Origin: Microcoleus vaginatus WJT46-NPBG5
Lineage (GTDB): Bacteria; Cyanobacteriota; Cyanobacteriia; Cyanobacteriales; Oscillatoriaceae
Length of the DNA: 64,000 nucleotides
Direction of reading: 5' to 3'
NCBI GenBank assembly: GCA_019359355.1
Contig: JAHHHM010000001.1
Span: 1-64,000 of the forward strand
The notes under the pieces are model-generated. The model did no database searches. It saw only the letters and a list, made by a program, of their open reading frames with translations, and had not been told where the DNA came from. Positions 59,401 to 64,000 of the stretch are shown here, piece after piece. The position numbers and the translations under genes are program-made. Every line of letters begins with the position of its first letter. The stretch's first letter is position 1.

Positions 59401-62008
59401 GCGTTTTGTGCGTCGCAGCGGTAAATTAGAGGCAAAAACTTGGCAAAAACTGAAAAATCAAGCCACCAAAGCCAGCATCACGCATTCAGGAATTCTCCTT
59501 GCTGCTTTTGCAGAAATCTTAACAGTTTGGAGCAAGAATCCTCGCTTTACGATTGGGTTAACCTTATTCAATCGTTTGCCATTGCATCCTCAAGTTAATG
59601 AGATTGTTGGAGATTTCACCTCATTAACATTACTGGAAGTCAATAACACCACATCGACACCTTTTGCACAGCGAGTGCAGCGCCTTCAAGAACAACTTTG
59701 GGACGATCTAGATCACCGTTATGTTAGCGGTGTACAAGTCTTACGGGAACTAAGCCGGCACCAAAACAGAATTTCCAGCGCCATGATGCCGGTGGTGTTT
59801 ACCAGCACCTTAACTCAGGATGCTAAAGGCGAGCAAAATTTTCCCTTAGATTGGTTAGGAAAGCTGATTTATGGCGTTACCCAGACGCCCCAAGTTTTTC
59901 TCGATCATCAGGTATTTGAAGAAGCCGGTTCGCTTGTTTTCTACTGGGATTGTGTAGAAGAATTGTTCCCGGTTGGAATGTTGGATGATATGTTTGCCGC
60001 CTATTGCAACTTCCTCCAACGTCTGGCAAATGAAACCGAAAGCTGGCAAGAAATTTATCCACAATTACTGCCACCGGCACAATTAACGCAACGCCATGCA
60101 ATCAACGCCACCGATGCACCTGTGCCGGCAGCGATACTTCACAGCCTATTTATTGATCGCCTGCCGCTGCATCCTCAGAAAGTGGCTGTCGTGGCAAAAG
60201 ATCGCAGCTTAACTTACGAAGAATTACATCGGCATTCCCATCACCTTGCCTGCCGGTTGCAACAACTCGGTGTACGTCCAAACACCCTCGTTGCAGTGGT
60301 TATGGAGAAAGGGTGGGAGCAAGTTGTTGCTTGCTTAGGCATTCTCATGTCTGGTGCCGCTTATGTACCCATTGATCCGGCACTTCCTTCTGCAAGAAAA
60401 TCACATTTATTTGCACAAGCAGAAGTGCAGATTGCGGTGACTCAATCTTGGCTGGAAACGGCCTTAGAATGGCCAGTAAATCTTCAAAAAATCTCCATTG
60501 ATTCTGAATCACAACAAGATCAATCTTTACTGGCTCAGAACTCAGGACTCAAGACTCAGGACTTAGAAATACTCAACAATCCAGAAAGTCTTGCCTATGT
60601 GATTTACACCTCTGGTTCCACCGGCACTCCCAAAGGTGTAGTGATTAATCATCGCGGTGCTGTTAATACCATTATTGATATTAATCAGCGTTTTAAGGTC
60701 GATGAAAACGACCGAGTGTTTGCCCTTTCTTCACTGAGTTTTGATTTGTCAGTTTATGATATCTTTGGCACGCTTGCTGCGGGAGGAACGATTGTTTTTC
60801 CTGAACCCGACAAAACACAAGATCCCGCCCATTGGGCAACATTAATGCAGCGCGAGAAAATTACGGTTTGGAACTCGGTTCCTGCATTAATGCAAATGAT
60901 GGTGGAATATACCGGAAACACACCTGAAATTCTGGCAAGTTTGCGCTTAGTTTTACTCAGTGGAGATTGGTTGCCCTTAACCTTGCCGGTTCAAATTAAA
61001 GCCGCAGTTAAAGGTGTAGAAGTTATTAGCTTGGGGGGCGCAACAGAAGCCTCAATTTGGTCAATTCTTTATCCAATTAAACAAGTTAATCCAAGTTGGA
61101 AAAGCATTCCCTATGGGCAAGCGATGAAAAACCAGCGCTTCTATGTCCTCAACGAAGCGCTAGAACCATGCCCCGTATGGGTTCCAGGGCAGCTTTATAT
61201 TGCCGGCATCGGACTCGCTGAAGGGTACTGGCGCGATGAGGTGAAAACGGCTGCGAGCTTCTTCACTCATCCTCGCACCGGCGAAAAGTTGTACCGCACA
61301 GGCGATTTAGGACGCTTTCTCCCCGATGGCAATATTGAATTTTTGGGAAGACAAGACTTTCAAGTTAAAGTCGGTGGCTATCGCATTGAATTAGGAGAAA
61401 TTGAAGCAGCGCTGGTGCAACATCCAGACGTGCGAGAAGCCGTTGCAATGACATTCGGCGAACAGCAAAATAAGCGTCTCGTTGCTTATATTATTCTTGA
61501 GAATTCTTCTTCGGAAACTCAGGCTTCAGCTTTTAAAACGTTGCCAAATTTCCTAAAGGAAAAGCTGCCCGAATATATGGTGCCGGCAACCTTTATGATT
61601 TTGGATACTTTGCCCTTAACTGCTAATGGCAAAGTAAATCGCAAAGCCTTGCCAGCACCTAACTTTGTCAAATCTGAATGCGATGAAAACTTTGTTGCAC
61701 CTCGCACGCCGGTTGAAGAACGATTAGCCAGAATTTGGTCAGAACTTTTAAGTTTAGAACAAATTGGAATTTATGACAGTTTCTTTGAACTGGGCGGAAA
61801 TTCCTTACTAGCGACTCAATTGTTAACTAAACTGCGTGAAACATTTCAAGTAGAGTTGCCTTTGCGCGATTTATTTGAAGTTCAAACCATTAGCGGACTT
61901 TGCGAAAAAATTTCCCAAGCTAAGAAAAAAGGCGAAAAACTGCAAGAACAGGAAATTGTGCCGGTTTCCCGCCAAGCTTACCGCAAAAAATTATCTTCTT
62001 TGCGCTAA
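53459..62008 (+). CDS. Hybrid NRPS: FAAL-ACP-C-A(Gly)-PCP-Cy-A(Cys)-PCP
   Basis: A 2849-residue assembly-line enzyme. Domains: fatty acyl-AMP ligase (1-585; YTSGSTSTPKGVMISH, YGMAETTLKIS); ACP (about 615-690; LGLDSLKVFE); condensation (about 698-1140; HHIVFDGWS); adenylation 1 (about 1160-1645) with pocket residues D-I-L-Q-L-G-L-I-W, glycine-like; PCP (FFELGGHS near 1695); heterocyclisation (about 1765-2210; FPLTDIQQAYWLGR, D-x4-D-x2-S in DALIGDAWS); adenylation 2 (about 2225-2725) with D-L-Y-N-L-S-L-I-W, the cysteine code; PCP (FFELGGNS near 2775). No thioesterase, oxidase or methyltransferase. The predicted chain is fatty acyl-Gly-thiazoline passed to the next NRPS, whose gene starts 49 bp downstream. 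FAAL loading without CoA is typical of lipopeptides. GATCTATGG places the ATG start. Confidence 0.93.
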   Translation: MANYSQNLSQLSLSCANLVELLRYRAFHQPEQIAYTFLPEGETEEISITYQELDRQSRAIAAHLQSLGASGERALLLYPAGLDYLVAFFGCLYSQVIAVPLYPPKAKRNLPKIQVIATDAQASFALTTTRIAGSLEAIFERAPQLNAMNWLATDTLANGEEAWLEPALNRDDLAYLQYTSGSTSTPKGVMISHANVLHNIDCIDRGFEHTQESIAVTWLPHFHDMGLIDGLLKPLYKGIPCYFMPPAAFIQRPVRWLEAISRYKATHSGGPNFAYDLCARKISPAQRATLDLSTWRVAYNGAEPIDKQVLEQFFKVFEPCGFRWDAFCPAYGMAETTLKISTVHQQDAPVFRSVEAAALEKNQVVEIAETEAGARTLVGCGCPDLDTNVVIVNPDLLSRCADGEVGEIWVGGASVAQGYWSRQEETKATFQAYLSDTGEGPFLRTGDLGFFHKKELFITGRLKDLIIIRGRNLYPQDIERLVERSHPALRPAAGAAFSVEIEREEQLVVVQELESRQAPNTEEIAAAIRQAIAEEFEVEVYGVVLIKPTTIPKTTSGKIQRRACKAEFLSGGLEVLGSSLLTLVAESNTRLTREMLLAEKLEARVPILEAYLLEQVARVLPIKLAADSLQQPLNSLGLDSLKVFELKNKIETDLGVSLSISDFFEEINLSQLAGQILEQVAEIPAISAIVPISGKENIPLSFAQERLWFFDQLEPANPFYNLCSTIRLTGNLDVEALRKSLNEIVCRHEVLRTTFAVVEGQPVQVIHPNRDFELPVFDFAQNENQKSSSQEGNKIQDFILEEARTPFNLEQDSLLRVKLLRLSESEHVLILTAHHIVFDGWSMGVLLREISTLYQAVSEGKIASLPPLPIQYADFAVWQRQWLQGEVLEKQLAYWKQQLSGSLPVLNLPTDFPRPAVQTFQGKRQTWEFSKGLTEAIFELSRQEKTTVFMTLLAAFKVLLYRYTGQEDILIGSPIANRNRAEIEPLIGFFVNTLVLRTDLAGNPSFQALLSRVREVALGAYAHQDLPFEKLVEELQPERDLSHSPVFQVAFVFQNNLTQTLELPALKLSSKEVDTGTANFDLTLFVEETEQGLIATWEYNTDLFQAGTITRMTGHFQTLLEAIVANPEQRISELPLLTPEEQQQILIAWNNTLTDYPQDMRVHQLFEAQVERTPNAVAVVFENQKLTYQELNQRANQLAGYLQSLGIKPEVLVGICIERSIEMLVCILGTLKAGGAYVPLDPAYPKDRLALMLEDAQVQVLLTQKHLIQSLPQDQAQVVCLDEYQLDSFNKNSNAQSYPSSPSNLAYVIYTSGSTGRPKGVQITHASVINFLRSMQNRLGVTEKEIFLAQTSLSFDIAVLELCLPLITGACLILISREVASNGTELLKTLSSSGATFMQATPATWQMLLAAGWQKSPNLKILCGGEALPRKLANELLERGENVWNLYGPTETTIWSTIYQVEGNDQPVSIGNPIANTQLYILDKHLQPVPVGIQGELYIGGAGLVRGYLNRPDLTAEKFIANPFSQDSNSRLYKTGDLARYLLDGTIEYLGRIDNQVKIRGFRIELGEIEAKLLENPAVREAVVVAREESLGNKRLVAYVVPQQQSIALKSSDLREDLQQKLPDYMVPASFVILEALPLTPNGKVDRKALPAPEKIPSELVSTFIAPRTPQEQELADIWADVLGVEQIGINDKFFELGGHSILATRLVAKVHEAFQVDLPLRCLFQFPTVATLGNFIAQQKAKQTDKKLSVNSLPAVLPHKESRHQPFPLTDIQQAYWLGRSGAFELGNVATHIYVEIDTVNLDLERFSKAWQKLVERHEMLRAIILANGQQQILEKVPFYPIRVLDLRQQSPEMVKSRLEGIRNSLSHQILPCDRWPLFEIRASQLDEQQIRLHFSFDALIGDAWSFQIIGQELAKLYQNAKNTLNPLQISFRDYVLGEIASRNSEQYQRSLQYWQKRLSSLPPAPELPLAQNPAAIKQPRFVRRSGKLEAKTWQKLKNQATKASITHSGILLAAFAEILTVWSKNPRFTIGLTLFNRLPLHPQVNEIVGDFTSLTLLEVNNTTSTPFAQRVQRLQEQLWDDLDHRYVSGVQVLRELSRHQNRISSAMMPVVFTSTLTQDAKGEQNFPLDWLGKLIYGVTQTPQVFLDHQVFEEAGSLVFYWDCVEELFPVGMLDDMFAAYCNFLQRLANETESWQEIYPQLLPPAQLTQRHAINATDAPVPAAILHSLFIDRLPLHPQKVAVVAKDRSLTYEELHRHSHHLACRLQQLGVRPNTLVAVVMEKGWEQVVACLGILMSGAAYVPIDPALPSARKSHLFAQAEVQIAVTQSWLETALEWPVNLQKISIDSESQQDQSLLAQNSGLKTQDLEILNNPESLAYVIYTSGSTGTPKGVVINHRGAVNTIIDINQRFKVDENDRVFALSSLSFDLSVYDIFGTLAAGGTIVFPEPDKTQDPAHWATLMQREKITVWNSVPALMQMMVEYTGNTPEILASLRLVLLSGDWLPLTLPVQIKAAVKGVEVISLGGATEASIWSILYPIKQVNPSWKSIPYGQAMKNQRFYVLNEALEPCPVWVPGQLYIAGIGLAEGYWRDEVKTAASFFTHPRTGEKLYRTGDLGRFLPDGNIEFLGRQDFQVKVGGYRIELGEIEAALVQHPDVREAVAMTFGEQQNKRLVAYIILENSSSETQASAFKTLPNFLKEKLPEYMVPATFMILDTLPLTANGKVNRKALPAPNFVKSECDENFVAPRTPVEERLARIWSELLSLEQIGIYDSFFELGGNSLLATQLLTKLRETFQVELPLRDLFEVQTISGLCEKISQAKKKGEKLQEQEIVPVSRQAYRKKLSSLR

Positions 62009-62057
62009 CGGTTAAAAGTTAGCGCGCAGCCCACAGTAATTAATCAAAATTGAGCCA

Positions 62058-64000
62058 ATGACGTTACCTTTTGTTAACTCCTCCTCAGAAATCTCAAACC
62101 CTTCAACGTGTTCAGAAGAAGTATTTGTTCTTCCTACTTCCTTTTCTCAACAAAGGCTGTGGTTTCTTGATCAATTTGAATCTGGCAATCCTTTCTACAA
62201 CTTGCCAGCAGCCGTAGAATTGAAAGGGCTGGTTAATATCTCGGTTTTAGAAAAAAGTTTCCAAGAAATTGTGCGCCGGCATGAAGTCTTGCGAACCGGA
62301 TTCGCCTTAGAAGATGGAGAGCCGGTTCAAGTTATTTATCCAAGTTTAGAATTTAAATTACAAATCTTAGATTTTACGCAAATAGAAAATCCTAAATCTC
62401 AGCTTCAGACGGCAATTATTGAAGAGGCTCAAAAACCCTTCAATTTAGCGAAACCTCCTCTCCTACGAACCACCCTAATTAAGTTAGACGATCAAGAATT
62501 TATTCTGCTGCTGAATATCCATCATATTGTTTCAGATGGTTGGTCATTAGGCGTGCTGGTAAAAGAATTAGCAGCCCTTTATGAAGCTTTTCTGTTAAGC
62601 CAACTCTCCCCGCTTCCCGATCTTCCGATTCAATATGCCGACTTTGCGATTTGGCAGCAGGAAAACTTGCAAGGAGAAAAATTAGAAACTCAGTTAAATT
62701 ACTGGAAGCAGCAGCTTAAAGATGCACCGCTCTTACTAGAGCTGCCGGCAGATAAACCGCGCCCAGCCGATCAGACATTTCGAGGTGCGAGACAATCATT
62801 TGTCCTGTCAAAGGTTCTCAATGACAAGCTGAAAGAGTTAAGTAACCGCGAGAATGCCACCCTGTTTATGACGCTTCTCGCAGCCTTTAACGTGTTGCTC
62901 CATCGTTACACAGAGCGCACAGATATTATCGTGGGTTCTCCCATTGCCAACCGCAACAAAGCTGAAATTGAAGGACTCATTGGTTTTTTTGTAAATACAT
63001 TAATTCTCCGCAGCCAACTGTCTGGAAACACCAGCTTTCGAGAATTATTAGCACAAGTTCGAGAAGTAACGCTCGGTGCTTACGCTCACCAAGATTTACC
63101 CTTTGAAAAGCTCGTTGAAGAACTGAAACCAGAAAGAAGCCTCAGTCATAACCCGCTGTTTCAAGTGATGTTTTTGCTGCAAAACGCACCCATGCCACCT
63201 TTGAAATTGCCGGGGTTAACTTTGAGCGTTTTAGAAATTGATAGCGGCACCTCTCAATTTGATTTAACCCTAGAAATGGCTGAAAAGCCGGATGGGCTTC
63301 ATGGCTGGTTTGAATATAATACAGATTTGTTTGAGAGCGGCACCATCAGCCGCATGATTGGACATTTTAAAACTTTATTAGAAGGAATTGTTAAACATCC
63401 AGAACAGAGAATTTCCGAATTGCCATTGCTCACAGAAGCAGAACAGCATCAACTGCTAGTAGAGTGGGTTAGCGAAAGCCAAGAAACTAGTAAATTAGAA
63501 CAAAACTTGTGCATACATCAACTATTTGAAGCACAAGTGGAACGCATACCCGATGCAATTGCTGCTGTTTTTGAAAACCAAAAGCTGACTTATCGAGAAC
63601 TGAATGAAAAAGCTAATTTTTTAGCAAATCACTTACAAACTTTAGGCGTGCAGCCCGAAGTTTTAGTAGGAATTTGTGTTGAACGTTCCCTAGAAATGCT
63701 TGTCGGAGTTCTCGGCATTCTGAAAGCCGGCGGCGCTTATGTTCCCCTTGATCCCACCTATCCATCGGAACGTCTCGCCTTCATGTTGCAAGATGCACAG
63801 GTGTCGGTGTTACTTACTCAGACAAGACTATTAGAAACTCTGCCTAAATACTCTGCTCAAATCGTCTGTTTAGATCAGTGGAATGATGGTGATATTCCAA
63901 GCCAAAATTCAATTCAAAGCAAGGCAACTAATTATTTCAAAAATCCCCAACTAACTCGGCCATGTTCTCCTTCAAACTTGGCTTATGTAATTTATACCTC
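62058..64000 (+). CDS. Second NRPS, C-A... (3' end cut by window)
   Basis: Open from ATG 62058 to the window edge. A condensation domain opens at FPTSFSQ-type motif SFSQQRLWFLDQFESGNPFYNLP (shown in part: SFSQQRLWFLDQ), with the active site HHIVSDGWS near residue 155 and ADKPRP, GFFVNTL, HQDLPFEKLVEEL later. An adenylation domain starts near residue 485 (IHQLFEAQVERIPDAIA, LTYRELNEKAN, LKAGGAYVPLDP) and is cut at AYVIYTS, before the specificity pocket, so the amino acid cannot be predicted. The 49-bp gap and same strand make it one operon with NRPS 1. Its C domain should accept the thiazoline intermediate. Confidence 0.93.
   Translation, partial: MTLPFVNSSSEISNPSTCSEEVFVLPTSFSQQRLWFLDQFESGNPFYNLPAAVELKGLVNISVLEKSFQEIVRRHEVLRTGFALEDGEPVQVIYPSLEFKLQILDFTQIENPKSQLQTAIIEEAQKPFNLAKPPLLRTTLIKLDDQEFILLLNIHHIVSDGWSLGVLVKELAALYEAFLLSQLSPLPDLPIQYADFAIWQQENLQGEKLETQLNYWKQQLKDAPLLLELPADKPRPADQTFRGARQSFVLSKVLNDKLKELSNRENATLFMTLLAAFNVLLHRYTERTDIIVGSPIANRNKAEIEGLIGFFVNTLILRSQLSGNTSFRELLAQVREVTLGAYAHQDLPFEKLVEELKPERSLSHNPLFQVMFLLQNAPMPPLKLPGLTLSVLEIDSGTSQFDLTLEMAEKPDGLHGWFEYNTDLFESGTISRMIGHFKTLLEGIVKHPEQRISELPLLTEAEQHQLLVEWVSESQETSKLEQNLCIHQLFEAQVERIPDAIAAVFENQKLTYRELNEKANFLANHLQTLGVQPEVLVGICVERSLEMLVGVLGILKAGGAYVPLDPTYPSERLAFMLQDAQVSVLLTQTRLLETLPKYSAQIVCLDQWNDGDIPSQNSIQSKATNYFKNPQLTRPCSPSNLAYVIYT

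Noticed and set aside
1-64000. tRNA, rRNA or intact insertion sequences
   Set aside because: I saw no T-loop/anticodon pattern, rRNA stretch or transposase with terminal repeats. A tRNAscan-SE and ISfinder search would settle this.

Overview
The window is cyanobacterial chromosome. It carries psaD (photosystem I subunit II) directly followed by trpE, an arrangement also found in Synechocystis, plus a carotenoid oxygenase, a NatABCDE/Liv-type amino-acid importer, GAF/PAS histidine kinases and a giant Ser/Thr-kinase/AAA/GAF/histidine-kinase hybrid. HIP1 octamers (GCGATCGC) occur, for example near 13914, 17948, 24656 and 38551. A second short motif, GCCGGC with its variants ACCGGC/GCCGGT, is strikingly over-represented everywhere. 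Gene content and intergenic style suggest a filamentous, Microcoleus/Oscillatoria-like species, but the genus cannot be fixed from this sequence.

Layout. 1-1009: 3'-truncated PA14 protein with almost identical 44-residue repeats. 1.7-8.2 kb: coiled-coil protein, two-domain PPK2 kinase, pentapeptide-repeat protein, membrane YdcF-like protein, ABC exporter. 8.3-10.9 kb: an RsbQ-type hydrolase overlapping a PAS-GAF histidine kinase. 11.1-15.3 kb: a possible small peptide gene with its own terminator, carotenoid oxygenase, DprA-like protein, MAPEG protein, YajQ, DUF202 protein. 15.4-16.3 kb: a long structured leader in front of a peptidoglycan-binding protein. 16.5-18.9 kb: psaD and trpE. 19-20.3 kb: RlpA. 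20.9-26.9 kb: amino-acid ABC importer interrupted by a Rpn/PD-(D/E)XK-type gene. 27.6-31 kb: SbmA/ABCD-like transporter, EamA transporter, GNAT acetyltransferase. 31-45 kb: GAF histidine kinase, class D beta-lactamase, Slt-type transglycosylase, leucyl aminopeptidase, 1820-residue hybrid kinase. 45.3-64 kb: penicillin-acylase-family enzyme, MFS exporter, PepSY membrane protein, AMIN-TonB receptor, and divergently a large NRPS locus that runs off the end.

The most interesting region is 45-64 kb. NRPS 1 reads FAAL-ACP-C-A-PCP-Cy-A-PCP. The pocket residues I read from the two A domains are DILQLGLIW (glycine-like) and DLYNLSLIW (cysteine), the latter following a canonical DxxxxDxxS cyclisation domain. 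The predicted start of the product is fatty acyl-Gly-thiazoline. A TonB receptor, PepSY protein and MFS exporter lie divergently, with Fur-box-like dyads between the receptor and the NRPS. A secreted Ntn-hydrolase acylase lies nearby. Together this suggests a thiazoline metallophore made as a lipidated precursor and deacylated in the periplasm, by analogy with PvdL/PvdQ of pyoverdine. That is inference.

The second notable system is the RsbQ-kinase pair. RsbQ keeps the exact triad positions of the Bacillus protein, but its partner PAS domain is joined to a histidine kinase instead of the RsbP phosphatase. No tRNA, rRNA, cas gene or intact insertion sequence was recognised.
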